From Sebastes aleutianus (Eukaryota; Chordata; Actinopteri; Perciformes; Sebastidae), in NCBI GenBank assembly GCA_916700875.1, contig CAKAKS010000013.1, positions 7,990,686-8,054,685 on the forward strand: a stretch of 64,000 nt of DNA, in the 5' to 3' direction. Position numbers and translations under genes: made by a program. Numbering within the stretch: position 1 is the stretch's first letter; every line of letters begins with the position of its first letter. Under the pieces are notes generated by a model, which did not search any database, was not told the DNA's origin, and saw only the letters and a list, made by a program, of their open reading frames with translations. Shown one piece after another: positions 12,385-23,421 of the stretch.

Positions 12385-12539
12385 CTGTGCAGGTTATTTT
12401 CTGAACCAAACCTTTCTCTATCTCTGATTGGTCGACCACCGCTTCCCCTCCGGTTGGCTCCAGTAGCTCAACCTGGGTGGCTCAGTAGGTCAAGCGGGTC
12501 CAGTCAAGCCAACAACCAGAATCAATGACATAACTGAAT

Positions 12540-13255
12540 GAATGGATGATTCACACTTTTTTAATAAACATACTTAGCTGTGTTCTTACCACTACTACAG
12601 AGAAAATACCAAACAGCACTACAGAACAGTGCATTAACCTGTAAGGCCAATCTGCACTTTTTGCTCTTTAAACTACGTCACCACACTCCCGGAGCACTTT
12701 CTCAGAGCGTTTACTGTTGCTGTGGATGGGTTCACATTAATGGAACGTCTGGTGCGTTTCATACCAGTATTAAAGGGTGCCTTGTGCAGCGATACCGGAC
12801 GTCGATGGCCGTGACAAAGCCTCTATATTTGACGCCCTGGGAGTGATAACCATGGATGTACTAAGGGAACTGGATACAGCGTTGGAGGCGTTGGCCCCGT
12901 TCATTCCTGAGAGCAGGGCTGCGTTCGAATAGTCCTTTTTGCTCAGGAAGGTTCCTAACGGAGTGAAATTACCCTCTCAGTCTCTCAGTAGCAGCCGTGA
13001 TAAGAGCCGTTCAAATTCACCAAAAGTTAAGGAAAGGAGCTTCAATGCTTCCTTTATTATCTCCTTTAGCAGAGGAAACGCTGGACCATCCTTTACCAAA
13101 GGAAACGAGAGAATAACATCCCACGATTCCTTGCAGCCGCAGCATTTAAAGCAACACACCATTCTGCCGTTCATAATAACAAACTATATGCTTATCTTGC
13201 ATATTATTTTCATACGCTCATACACTAATTGGGATTCATGTTGAATATGAGTGGA
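12540..13255. repeat. Dispersed-repeat mosaic upstream of FCRL-like gene 1
   Basis: About 12740-12850 contains a segment (AAGGGTGCCTTGTGCAGCGA ... GTGACAAAGCCTC) found again near 49470-49530, inverted, and partly near 50760. From 12918 a second repeat starts (CAGGGCTGCGTTCGAATAG). The open frames on both strands here (e.g. 12939-13244) lack any family signal and fall inside repeat sequence. Confidence 0.55.
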
Positions 13256-13259
13256 CAGT

Positions 13260-14200
13260 GACAACCATTTCGTTTCACTTTATTTTTAATTAATTATTTA
13301 TTTTGAACATGTAACAAATACCTCAGTAAAAAACAAAACAAGAATAACTAATAAAATGAACAGTAAACAACCAATTAACAAATAATCAACATAAATAAAT
13401 ATTACATGTCCGAAGAGAAGTTGGAAGAAGTATATGATCCTACACCTTCTCCATAACTCCAACAATTAACTCAATATGTATCATATATTCCTGTTTATTT
13501 CTATTCCAACCGTGGTAATGAAGTGATATTCTTCCACATTAGGTCAGATAATCTTTATTATCTGTTGATAGAGTGTTCCAGCAGCAGGAGGAGCTGTGGT
13601 ATCTCTCTTTAACACACCGCAGGTGAAAGAGTCTGTCACTGAAAGACCTATTTAATAACACACGGGTTGCAACTCCTCCACCATTACCAGATTCCCTATC
13701 TCTTCTAACTACAGAATATCCCTTTACAACAAAATCCCACTGTGGTTTCAACCATGTCTGTTGTATACATATTACATTAGGTTTATTTTGTAAATTATCA
13801 ATATACTTCTTAAACTCCTGTCCATTTGTCATTAAGCTTCTCACATTCCATTGTAGCAGAATTAACACCATTAAGAGGATCCAGCCCATGTTTGGGAGGA
13901 TTGTGTATCTCCATTCAGAATGTTTCTAACTGTTTCCCATTCACTTCAAGGTACTTCTCAGCTGATCTGACAATTATTTTAATCCTTTCATTGCGACTTT
14001 TTGACTGTGCCGAACAGTTGATTATTTCTGCCATAAAGAGCACAAAGTCACTTTTTCTGACTAGAGTTTCCTCCTTCAACTTATCACACCCTGCACATTT
14101 TACAACATCTTCATTCACAGTGTTATTTTGTTTTGTCACTTTTATGCCTCCTGAAACCTTCTTTGCTGCCTCTGCATAGCTGATTCCCTGATACACCTTG
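13260..14200 (-). mobile_element. LINE relic: ORF1 end, endonuclease fragment and 3'-type tail
   Basis: Read on the minus strand, an ORF1-like segment (14196-13915, starting YQGISYAEAAKKVSGG) is followed by the start of an apurinic endonuclease (13889-13539), then by non-coding A/T-rich sequence to about 13260. No reverse transcriptase lies between the endonuclease start and the tail, so the copy is internally deleted. It is non-LTR; the clade (Jockey/I-like) is uncertain. Confidence 0.7.
13539..13889 (-). pseudogene. LINE endonuclease-domain fragment
   Basis: The open frame encodes LLQWNVRSLMTNGQEFKKYI, then PNVICIQQTWLKP, then YSVVRRDRESGNGGGVATRV. This is the N-terminal pattern of the LINE apurinic endonuclease, where NVRSL, Q(E/Q)TWL and GGGV are the usual landmarks. 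The usual catalytic Glu of QETW is Gln here, so the copy is probably inactive. It stops after about 110 residues, before the catalytic His and Asp motifs. Confidence 0.75.
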
Positions 14201-14234
14201 GGTCTTTCCCATTAGTGCTTTTATACGGCTTGAC

Positions 14235-16865
14235 TCCTCTCCTCGCGTCTTAGTCCCGCCCATGAGAGATGCGAGCGGAGGAGGCGAGGAAAAGACTCGA
14301 GGAGAGAGGAAACGAGGAAATATGTTTTTAGAGACATGAGACGTCGTTTCCTCTGAAGCGTCACGTGAAGCGACGACCGTTTCTGATGACAGCAGCAGCT
14401 GACCACATCTGGATCAGCTGTCAGTCAGCTCTAACAGCTGTTTATGTCTGAACTGATCTAATACTAATAAAGAAACAGAGTTATCAGAGCAGCAGTGTTT
14501 TCTCTCTGTTTAACAAACACCTGCACATGAATAACAGCTGGTCTGTGTTTCTACTGTGGACTGAGTCCTGCTTAGAGGACCAGGAACCATCTCTACTGTG
14601 GACTGAGTCCTGCTTAGAGGACCAGGAACCATCTCTACTGTGGACTGAGTCCTGCTTAGAGGACCAGGAACCATCTCTACTGTGGACTGAGTCCTGCTTA
14701 GAGGACCAGGAACCATCTCTACTGGAACAATATCTTTATATTATTTATTCATTATGAGCGTCTGTATTAATTTATATTCTGACAGTAGAAGTTATGTATT
14801 AGGCTGAATGTTTCAGGGAAAAGTGAAATGATGTAACTCATATCAAACCCGACGCTCAGGAATGATCAGCCTCATGTGACTGAATGGAAATGAGGATAAA
14901 TGATGTAAAAGGTATAAAAGACAGACTCTCCTTCTCTCTCTGACTTTAACTGGATACTTAATACAAGTGAATGAGTGAAATAACAGATCATCAAAAGAAA
15001 ACTCTTTCTAATAAATGAGGAAAATTGATTGAGGTCTGTTCGTTGTCAGGTTTTATAAACCCCTCTCAGTGTCAGACTCCTTCAGTGACGGTGTGTAAAG
15101 CAGAGATCCTGCAGGTCCTCCTGCTGCTGGAACACTTCACCATCAACATGCTCCGTCTGCTGTTCAGAGCTTCAGTTAACACAGATTATAACTAGATGGT
15201 GAATCAGAAGACAACTAAACTATAAATCTTTTAATCTGTGATCTGTCTTCACTCTGGTATAAAACTGCAGTGATGTTGATGTATCAGATCAGTCTGATCG
15301 GCTCAGCGTCCAATCAATAACTGATACGGATAAACTTCCGTGGAGGAAACACTGGAGGATACACTGGTGTATCTTCGCTCATAGCTCCTCCAGCAAGTGT
15401 CTTCACTCCTCGCTCCTCGCTCCTCCAGCAAGTGTCTTCACTCCTCGCTCCTCGCTCCTCGCTCCTCGCTCCTCGCTCCTCCAGCAAGTGTCTTCACTCC
15501 TCGCTCCTCGCTCCTCGCTCCTCGATGCGCATTTTATGAATTGGGATGTCCTTCAAGATGGAGGACTGAGATCAATTTCCGGGTCACAGCCGGAGGATCG
15601 AGGATCGAGGAGACGAGGAGGCAAAAAATGCTGAAATGAGAAGCACCTCTTGGGTGCATCCCAAAGCTCTTATTTTTCGTTTCCTCGCTCCTCGATCCTC
15701 GCTTGAACCGGAAGTTGTTCTGGTGCACCATCTTGAAGACCGTCCCAAAGCTCTTATTTGTGCATCGAGGATCGAGGAGCGAGGATCGAGGAGGCTTGCC
15801 GGAGGAGCTATGAGCGAGGATACACCAGTATATCCTCCACGGAAGTCTTTTACCGACCGACACGACCCCTTATTGGATATCAGTCACTGATTGGACGCTG
15901 CTGCCGATCAGACTGATCTGATAACTTTACCTCTCAACATCACTGAGTTTTATACCGGAGTGAAGACAGATCACATATTAAACGTTTTATAGTTTAGTTG
16001 TCTTCTGATTCACCATGTAGTTATAATCTGTGTTAACTGAAGCTCTGAACAGCAGCAGAAGGACCTGCAGTATCTCTGCTTCACACACCGTCAGTGAAGG
16101 AGCTCGACACTGAGAGAGCTTTATAAAACTTGACAAACCGAACTTAAAATAACTTTCTTTATTTATTAGAATGATTTTTCTTTTCATGATCTGTTATTTC
16201 CCCCGTTTACTTTTATTAATGATTCTATTAAAGTCAGAGAGAGAAGGAGAGTCTGTCTGTCAGCAACAAACACCTTTTACATCATTTATCATCATTTCCA
16301 TTCAGTCACATGAGGCTGATGATTCCTGAACATCTGGTTTGATATGAGTTACATCATTTACATTTTCCCTTTAGCCTAATAAATAATGTCCAGTGTTCAA
16401 AAAACACCATAGTCATATTCTGGGTTATGAAATAATGAGCTCACAATCAGAATATCAATAACTACAGACGCTAATAATGAATAAATAATATAAAGTTATT
16501 GTGCCAGTAGAGATGGTTCCTGGTCCTCTAAGCAGGACTCAGTCCACAGTAGAAATACAGACTGCAGCTTGCACTTGTCTTTATTAGTATTAGATCAGTT
16601 CAGACACAAACAGCTGTTACAGTTGACTGACAGCTGATCCAGATGTGATCAGCTGCTGCTGTCATCAGAAACGGACTCGCTTCAGGTGACGCTTCAGAGG
16701 TAACAACGTTCCCTTGCTCTTAAAAACGGCTTTCCTCGTTTCCTCTCTCCTCGCATGGTTTCCTTGCGTCTCTCCATGCTTCCCTGGTGGGAGGGACTAA
16801 GACGCAAGGAAAAGACGCAAGTGAGGGAAACGGGGATGCAATTAAGAGCTTTGGGATGCAGCTCT
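14235..16865. mobile_element. 2.6-kb fold-back element with about 1.1-kb inverted arms
   Basis: The left arm (about 14245-15400) and right arm (about 15825-16820) are inverted copies: GATCTAATACTAATAAAG at 14456 is answered by CTTTATTAGTATTAGATC near 16580, and CTTCCGTGGAGGA near 15337 by TCCTCCACGGAAG near 15835. The centre is rich in CGCTCCTCGCTCCTC. The motif CCCAAAGCTCTTA and its complement recur near 15660, 15750 and 16845, which suggests nested insertions of the same family. No transposase is seen. Confidence 0.8.
14551..14723. repeat. 42-bp tandem repeat, four copies, in the left arm of the fold-back element
   Basis: Unit: CTACTGTGGACTGAGTCC, then TGCTTAGAGGACCAGGAACCATCT. It is repeated about 4.1 times almost without change. 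The right arm (16505-16555) has a single copy, so the expansion came after the inverted arms formed. Because 42 is a multiple of 3, both strands show repetitive open frames; these are not genes. Confidence 0.9.
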
Positions 16866-17274
16866 TGACTCGCTGCACATCTGCCCTGAGAGCTGCTCAG
16901 TGGTGCATGAAGCCTAAATAGCTCGACCTCCGTCTGGAAAAGTACCCGGATCTTGGGCACATGGAACATGCGCAGTATAGCATCCGCTCGGTCACTGCTT
17001 GTTCTCCAGCCTCAAACTGGGTCTCACTCACATGAACGGAGGAAGGGAAATAACTCTGGATTCAGCTATTAGTGCATTTTACAACTTTTAAGACCTAAAT
17101 AAGGACTATTAGAGTGTTCATACTGGGGAGTTGATTCACCTTAAAATAAATTATCTGCTGAGTTACAGACGTCTCTCTCTCAATGTAAGTCTATGGGAAA
17201 AAGTCTTTATGGACCCAACGGCATCACTTGAAGGACACAGAAGTTGTAGTACCGTCGTTTGGCCACTACGGGAG
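16866..17274. other. Repeat-derived sequence between the fold-back and hAT elements
   Basis: No gene seen. The segment around 17165-17270 (ATGTAAGTCTATGGGAAAAA ... CGTTTGGCCACTACGGGAG) looks like an older repeat into which the hAT element at 17275 was inserted; it continues after 19520. Confidence 0.45.
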
Positions 17275-17732
17275 CACTGGCGTGTTCAGGGAGTGGCCTT
17301 GGGTGGCACAGGCCACCCCTGAAATCTGATTGGCCACCCCAAGTGCCACCCCAATATCTTACAATATGATTGTCTATATGCCCAGTCAGAGGCGGGCCAC
17401 GGCACTGAATGTAAACTGCACTCTTGTTTAGAGTTGCAGTTCCTTCTCAAACCTGAGAGGCAGAGATGCGCTAAAGTAGTATGTAGCCTGCAAAAAAAAA
17501 AAGGCGCGAAGAAGAAGAAGTTTGAGCAGGTGAACCTACAGGTGAAACAAACTGTTTTTCTACAGTCAGTCTATGGAAGCAACACGTCTCTGGAGCGTCG
17601 TCGTGAAAGATGTGAGTAGCCTACATTTTACTACACTTACTGTGCCTGTAGTTAAAAGCTGTAACGGTAATAAACTAAACATTTACCCTGTCTTGTTTTA
17701 TTTCTTTTTATTGTAATTGGCACAAGGCTGTC

Positions 17733-17792
17733 ATCATCTCATCTCATCTCATCTCATCTCATCTCATCTCATCTCATCTCATCTCATCTCAT
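17733..17792. repeat. (TCTCA)n microsatellite, about 12 copies
   Basis: A perfect pentanucleotide run inside the hAT element. Confidence 0.95.
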
Positions 17793-17950
17793 TAGCAAAC
17801 ACTGTTTTGACATTTAGCTATTCTGTACTGCGTAACATTGTTATGTTAGACCCGTGTAACATCAATTACATTTCGTTTTCATTCGTGTGTATGCACAATT
17901 ATCTATTGTACAACATATAAGAATGTCGTGCATTATGGGACTATTACAGT

Positions 17951-18119
17951 ATGAAAAGAAATCAGAATATAAAGGATTTCTTCAAAAGAAAGAAATCCAA
18001 AATAGAGCCAGAGCAGAGGCAGAGCAGAGGCAGAGCAGAGCCAGAGCAGAGGCAGAGCAGAGGCAGAGCAGAGCCAGAGCAGAGGCAGAGCAGTCAGTCA
18101 GAGGAGTTTTTCAGCTCTA
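17951..18119 (+). pseudogene. Remnant of hAT transposase N-terminus
   Basis: ATG at 17951 opens MKRNQNIKDFFKRKKSK, the short basic leader with a DFF core that begins many TTF-finger hAT transposases. It then runs into a repeat of AGAGCAGAGGCAGAGC units, so no transposase catalytic domain follows. It is a decayed or internally deleted gene. Confidence 0.55.
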
Positions 18120-18294
18120 AAGCTCATTGAAACTCATTTGAGGACAACCATGCTAGACAACAGACTAAGCCATTTAGGTTTGCTAAGTATTGAGTCAAGA
18201 AGAGCGAGGGCACTCAACATGGATGATTTTATCAAAGTGTTTGCAAGCAAACACAAGAACAGGCGAATTGCACTGTTTTAACCCTCCTGTTTTC

Positions 18295-18410
18295 CTCAGG
18301 TCAAGGAAGGAAGAAGGGAGGGAGGAAGGACGGAATGAAGAACAGAGGGAGGAAAGAAAGAGAGAAGGACAGGAAGAAGGGAGGGATGAAGGAAGGAAGG
18401 AAGGAACTGT
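18295..18410. repeat. GGAA/GAGG purine tract
   Basis: A strand-asymmetric GGAAGGA/GAGGGA tract inside the hAT derivative. It gives charged open frames on + and Ser/Pro/Leu-rich frames on -, none of them coding. Confidence 0.85.
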
Positions 18411-19572
18411 CAAAACAGATTGGGTCTCTTGAATGGTAATACTAGGTAATACTAGAGTAACCAACACTGTAGCACATGTAAAGCTTATAATTTGTTTGGT
18501 TAAATAATTTGTTCAAAGAGGCGTATGTATTTTAAATATGTTTGCACTTTATAGGCGGAGAGTGACTGTGTTTTTTAATGTGCATTGTTTTCTTATGTTG
18601 GCTTTTGGAGTCACAGGTTATTTTGTAGCATTATTACTGTAACAAATCAGTGTTGAAACAAGATTTGTTACAAGTGATGTAAGCTTTTTTTATGCACACA
18701 TAAGCTCTGGTAAGGTCAGCTATCTCTGTTGATAAAATATTCTACACGGTCTGTACCTCCAACCATTTACATTGTTGCACATGTAAAGTTTTGCACAGTT
18801 TTGTCAAGTAAATATTTTGCCCAAAGACTTATTTATTTTAATTTTGTTGGCACTTTATAAAGTGACTGTTTTAGAATAAGGATTTTCTTTTGTATGTAAC
18901 CTACTTTGGGAATTTACAAATTATTTTGGCATTATTTAACAGTTCACTTTACAATGTTAAAACAAGATTTGCTGGTATGTGAGGAGGGATGTGACTTTTG
19001 TTTATACCTGGGAGTTCAGGTTTCTCTGTTGCTGAGAATACTACAGTAACTTACTACACTGTGGCACATGTGACAAGTTTTGTCAAGTAAATGTTTTGCC
19101 CAAACAGGCTTATTTATTGTAATTTTGTTGGCACTTTATACAGAAAGTGCATTGTCTTTTTTGTATGTACTGTATATCATACCTTGGAAGGTTGTTTTGA
19201 GGTTAGAATAAAGTATGGTAGTTTTCAATCACATTTGTATGTTGCCTTTTCCTGAATGTTGTGACTAGTAGGTCTATTCTTGCTTGCAGTGTTAGTAAGT
19301 GAAGTAGATATGGGTTGTGGAGACAAAAATGGTAAATTAATGCTATGCCGACACCTGGTTGTGTGTGTGTATTTTCTTGTGTGTGTGTGTGCGTGCATAC
19401 GTGAGTGTATATGTCTGTGCGCAGGCGCTCCTGCTCACACTTCATGCCACCCCTGCATAAGTCAGTGCCCCACTGGTGCCACCCCTATCAAAAATGTCTG
19501 GACACGCCCCTGTACGGGAGTTGGGATCAACGACAGACGCACTTCCCGAGGGCTTGGTGATAACGCTCTCCT

Positions 19573-20441
19573 GCACTACGAAGCGAGTTCAACATACCCG
19601 GGGTGTCTTCTGGTTATCTGGCTTCACTTAACATAACAACCGAGATCTCACTAAACTCTACTATGAAGCTGGTTATCAACTCGGTAAGTCAACTCAGGGT
19701 TTCTCAGTCTGGATATGAGCGCGTTCACATGAACGAGGAGGTGTTTACAGAATCTGACCAATCACAGACATGAACAAGACTACTGACAGACAGACAGACA
19801 GGCAGAGAGACACATTTTACAAAGGAAGAAACTATATTAGAACAAATACGAAGAAGTTAAACTCTTAATCAGACTAACAGTAACACAGATGAAGCTGCCA
19901 ACTGCAGAAAGAACAGCTGGAAAAAGAAAAAACTCCAGATGTGTGAATGTGTAAATTAACAGATTTATTAATTTATAGGAACACTCAAAAGTCAGATATA
20001 GTCGTCTAAATATAAATAACTTTTCAGAGTGTAATAGATGAATAGATTACACCTATTTTACACTGCGAGTATGATGTTGCGTCTTTCAGCTGTGTCCCTC
20101 CTCTCTGACGGTGTGAAACGGACTCAAGAGGAAGTAAAAATAAATAAATATAAAAACATAATTCAAAGCGGTAAACACCCCCAGCATAAAGTCCGCTGTT
20201 CTTCCTGCATTTGTCAGTTTAGACTGTGTTGTTTTTATTATGATTATGACTTAAACTTTTTCATATTTGTGTAATATTATCATACAAACACCACACGGAG
20301 CTCTGATGGGTCAGTAGGAGGTGCTTTCATACGAGTTGATCTCTTATCTGGAACATAACCTGCTCCAGAACAGGTTAGCCGTTCAGCATCAGTAACCATG
20401 GAGATCTACCCTGATAAGAAGTAAACCTGCTTCGTAGTCCA
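19573..20441. mobile_element. TIR element (ACTACGAAGC ends)
   Basis: The left end reads CACTACGAAGCGAGTTCAAC. The right end, reverse-complemented, reads GGACTACGAAGCAGGTTTAC. The interior carries related inverted pieces (GGTTATCTGG ... TTATCTGGAACATAACC) and no long open frame. The superfamily is not determined. Confidence 0.5.
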
Positions 20442-20645
20442 GGCCTCTGGTGAGATAGCAGACCTAACAACTACTTCCTGAACTCTCCCCCTTTTCTAAA
20501 TTACTAAGACAATAAAAGGATATTGATATTATTCCTGGTGGTTTTTATTGAAGCTGTAATATTTTATTCTAGTGATCAGTTACAAACACTCTGAGCGTAG
20601 GAAATCAGACCCAATCACCAGACTGTGTTTAAAGTTTAACTCAGT
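20440..20645 (+). promoter_or_regulatory. 5' flanking block of gene A, homologous to upstream of genes B and C
   Basis: GCAGACCTAACAACT ... CTGAGCGTAGGAAATCAGA ... CAATCACCAGACTGTGTTTA closely matches 52440-52660 upstream of gene C, and part of it (AAAGTTCAGGTGATCATAAA) lies at 37830-37850 upstream of gene B. Genes A-C also share a splice acceptor (TTTTCAG|AGCT) just before the ATG, so a non-coding first exon is expected in these blocks. In gene A the later insertion at 20648-22627 pushes this block about 3 kb from the ATG. Confidence 0.5.
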
Positions 20646-20647
20646 TA

Positions 20648-21145
20648 TTAACCCTCTGAGACCCACAATAGAGCCGTCTGTTTTTAGGGGGTCCAGGGGG
20701 TGTTTAGGGGGTCCAGGGGGTCTTTAGGGGGAGATAGCAGGTCAACAGTAGATGACACATAGAAGTGTTGTACATCATCTGAAAGCTGAGAACCTGGAGA
20801 TTAATTTGCGAGTCAGCTCAGCACTGTGAGTCAAGTTGTTCTAGTCAAAATAAACATGAATTAGATGAATTGTAAAAATGTGTTTAGAACATTATGATAG
20901 AAGTCTATGATGTCCATCTCCATGCTCTATCAAGTCTCATAAATTGTTGCAGCAATTTTTTCGGATTGATACCATTTGTTACACAGATTTTTTTACCATT
21001 GGAGAATTGATGAAAAATCATGCTGTGATTTGGGATCAAAAACTTTTGACATTTGGAGATTTCTGCAACGTTTTTTTGGTGATTGGATGGCGAGCACTTC
21101 TGTTGTGTAAATGTCTCAGAAACCCCCTTATTGATCAATCTAGCT
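20648..21145. mobile_element. TIR element, AACCCTCTGAGACCCAC end (copy 1)
   Basis: Related in opposite orientation to 53399-53890. Shared stretches include CCCTAAAGACC/GGTCTTTAGGG with GACCCCCT, AGATGATGTACA, and AAATCTCCAAATGTCAAAAG. Copy 1 shows one end (AACCCTCTGAGACCCAC) and copy 2 the other (AACCCCTGAGATCCAC), so the two ends are inverted repeats. Its right end here is replaced by the minisatellite. Confidence 0.6.
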
Positions 21146-22627
21146 AGGAAAGCCATCCATCCTCGGAATGCTCTAGGTCTCTAGTCTGATCCATCCATCC
21201 TCTGAATGCTCTAGGTCTCTAGTCTGATCCATCCATCCTCTGAATGCTCTAGGTCTCTAGTCTGATCCATCCATCCTCTGAATGCTCTAGGTCTCTAGTT
21301 TGATCCATCCATCCTCTGAATGCTCTAGGTCTCTAGTTTGATCCATCCATCCTTTGAATGCTCTAGGTCTCTAGTCTGATCCATCCATCCTCTGAATGCT
21401 CTAGGTCTCTAGTCTGATCCATCATCCTCTGAATGCTCTAGGTCTCTAGTCTGATCCATCCATCCTCTGAATGCTCTAGGTCTCTAGTCTGATCCATCAT
21501 CCTCTGAATGCTCTAGGTCTCTAGTCTGATCCATCATCCTCTGAATGCTCTAGGTCTCTAGTCTGATCCATCCATCCTCTGAATGCTCTAGGTCTCTAGT
21601 CTGATCCATCCATCCTCTGAATGCTCTAGGTCTCTAGTCTGATCCATCATCCTCTGAAAGCTCTAGGTCTCTAGTCTGATCCATCCATCCTCTGAATGCT
21701 CTAGGTCTCTAGTCTGATCCATCCATCATCTGAATGCTCTAGGTCTCTAGTCTGATCCATCCATCATCTGAATGCTCTAGGTCTCTAGTTTGATCCATCC
21801 ATCCTCTGAATGCTCTAGGTCTCTAGTTTGATCCATCCATCCTCTGAATGCTCTAGGTCTCTAGTCTGATCCATCCATCATCTGAATGCTCTAGGTCTCT
21901 AGTCTGATCCATCCATCATCTGAATGCTCTAGGTCTCTAGTTTGATCCATCCATCCTCTGAATGCTCTAGGTCTCTAGTCTGATCCATCCATCCTCTGAA
22001 TGCTCTAGGTCTCTAGTCTGATCCATCCATCATCTGAATGCTCTAGGTCTCTAGTTTGATCCATCCATCCTCACAATGCTCTAGGTCTCTAGTCTGATCC
22101 ATCCATCCTCTGAATGCTCTAGGTCTCTAGTTTGATCCATCCATCCTCTGAATGCTCTAGGTCTCTAGTTTGATCCATCCATCCTCTGAATGCTCTAGGT
22201 CTCTAGTTTGATCCATCCATCCTCTGAATGCTCTAGGTCTCTAGTCTGATCCATCCATCCTCTGAATGCTCTAGGTCTCTAGTCTGATCCATCCATCCTC
22301 TGAATGCTCTAGGTCTCTAGTCTGATCCATCCATCATCTGAATGCTCTAGGTCTCTAGTTTGATCCATCCATCCTCTGAATGCTCTAGGTCTCTAGTTTG
22401 ATCCATCCATCCTCTGAATGCTCTAGGTCTCTAGTTTGATCCATCCATCCTCTGAATGCTCTAGGTCTCTAGTCTGATCCATCCATCCTCTGAATGCTCT
22501 AGGTCTCTAGTCTGATCCATCCATCCTCTGAATGCTCTAGGTCTCTAGTCTGATCCATCCATCCTCTGAATGCTCTAGGTCTCTAGTCTGATCCATCCAT
22601 CATCTGAATGCTCTAGGTCTCTAGTTT
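21146..22627. repeat. 38-bp minisatellite, about 39 copies
   Basis: Consensus CCATCCATCCTCTGAATG, then CTCTAGGTCTCTAGTCTGAT. Variants are spread through the array: CTAGTTTG for CTAGTCTG, CATCATCTG for CATCCTCTG, and 37/34-bp units lacking one CATC. CATCATC-type units recur in a patterned way (units about 16, 17, 20, 21, 24, 32, 39), which suggests unequal exchange of multi-unit blocks. There is no unique spacer between units, so it is not a CRISPR array. Confidence 0.95.
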
Positions 22628-23421
22628 GTGGCTGTTAAGTTTGAAAGTGACATATAATACATAACATATGGAAGCTCAGGGGGGAACTACATGAGCTGTT
22701 ACTACATGATGTGCACTACAAACTAAATATAATGCATGAGCACTCTGCAGTTGATGAAAGAAGTGAGAGCCAAGGTCAACAGCTTGTAAATGATTCAACT
22801 GACTTCTATTCTTAAACTTGGTATCACTTTATCGACATTAAAAGTGGGTCTGCATTCAGAGTCGTGGGCTCTGTAGTATAATACTCTCTAAAAGATAATT
22901 AAGTCTGTTTTAAATCCGGTGTAAAACATTGAAACCATCGAGGAAATGTGCTTCAAATGTTGAGTAATTGTGTTGATTATTTTAAATTCAACCAGCCTTT
23001 GGTTTTTATGATTATTTTAAATGGACGCTTGTTATTTTTGACAGCAACATTTTTTTTATAATTTTTATAGGAGTCAGTGGACTTTGTAGCTCATATAAAG
23101 AGCTCTAATGAAGGATGAACTATTGAACGAGTCTGGCAGAATCAAAGCACTTTTAAAATTCATGAAGGAGCAGTCTCTGCCATGTTGGTATGAAAAGTTA
23201 AAGCATATCTCAGTTTTAACTGTCCCATACATAGATAGTATCCATATGAACTCTCTATAGGACCGTCTGTGTTGCAGAAGTGAAAGTTCAACTATATTAC
23301 ATGGACACGTCACAGTAGTAATGGTATTGTTTTTACTGGATTAGTTATTTTGCTGCTTTCCAAAGCATATATTTTTCCATATGATGTATCGCTGCTCTCA
23401 TTTGATTTTCAGAGCTTTAAG
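22628..23421. other. Upstream flank of gene A, no other gene seen
   Basis: A/T-rich sequence without long open frames, ending in the polypyrimidine/TTTTCAG acceptor at 23412 that precedes the gene A start codon by 9 nt. Confidence 0.5.

Larger units (their letters stand above)
17275..19512. mobile_element. hAT transposon, internally deleted, with intact 8-bp target duplication
   Basis: The 8-bp TACGGGAG occurs at 17267-17274 and again at 19513-19520. The termini are imperfect inverted repeats: CACTGGCGTGTTCAGG on the left and, reverse-complemented, CAGGGGCGTGTCCAGA on the right. An 8-bp duplication is diagnostic of the hAT superfamily. The interior keeps only the transposase N-terminus (17951 onward), a (TCTCA)n tract, purine-rich sequence and three related segments of about 300 bp (18470, 18776, 19062), each containing GCACATGT and GGCACTTTATA. 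Confidence 0.85.

Noticed and set aside
13539..14196. Host endonuclease or gag-like gene
   Set aside because: ORF1-like and endonuclease fragments in LINE order, internally deleted, with the catalytic Glu changed; it is a retroelement relic.
14510..14757. Repetitive open frames on both strands (MVPGPLSRTQSTVE x4 and LLWTESCLEDQEPS x4)
   Set aside because: They result from a 42-bp repeat (a multiple of 3) inside a fold-back element. There is no start context, splice site or homologue.
17887..18120. RARAEAEQRQS repeat protein
   Set aside because: It is frame-dependent translation of AGAGCAGAGGC repeats in a hAT derivative. The supported frame there is the short transposase leader from 17951.
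21146..22627. Regularly spaced short repeats that could suggest a CRISPR array
   Set aside because: The 38-bp units are directly adjacent with no unique spacers and the context is a vertebrate genome, so it is a minisatellite.
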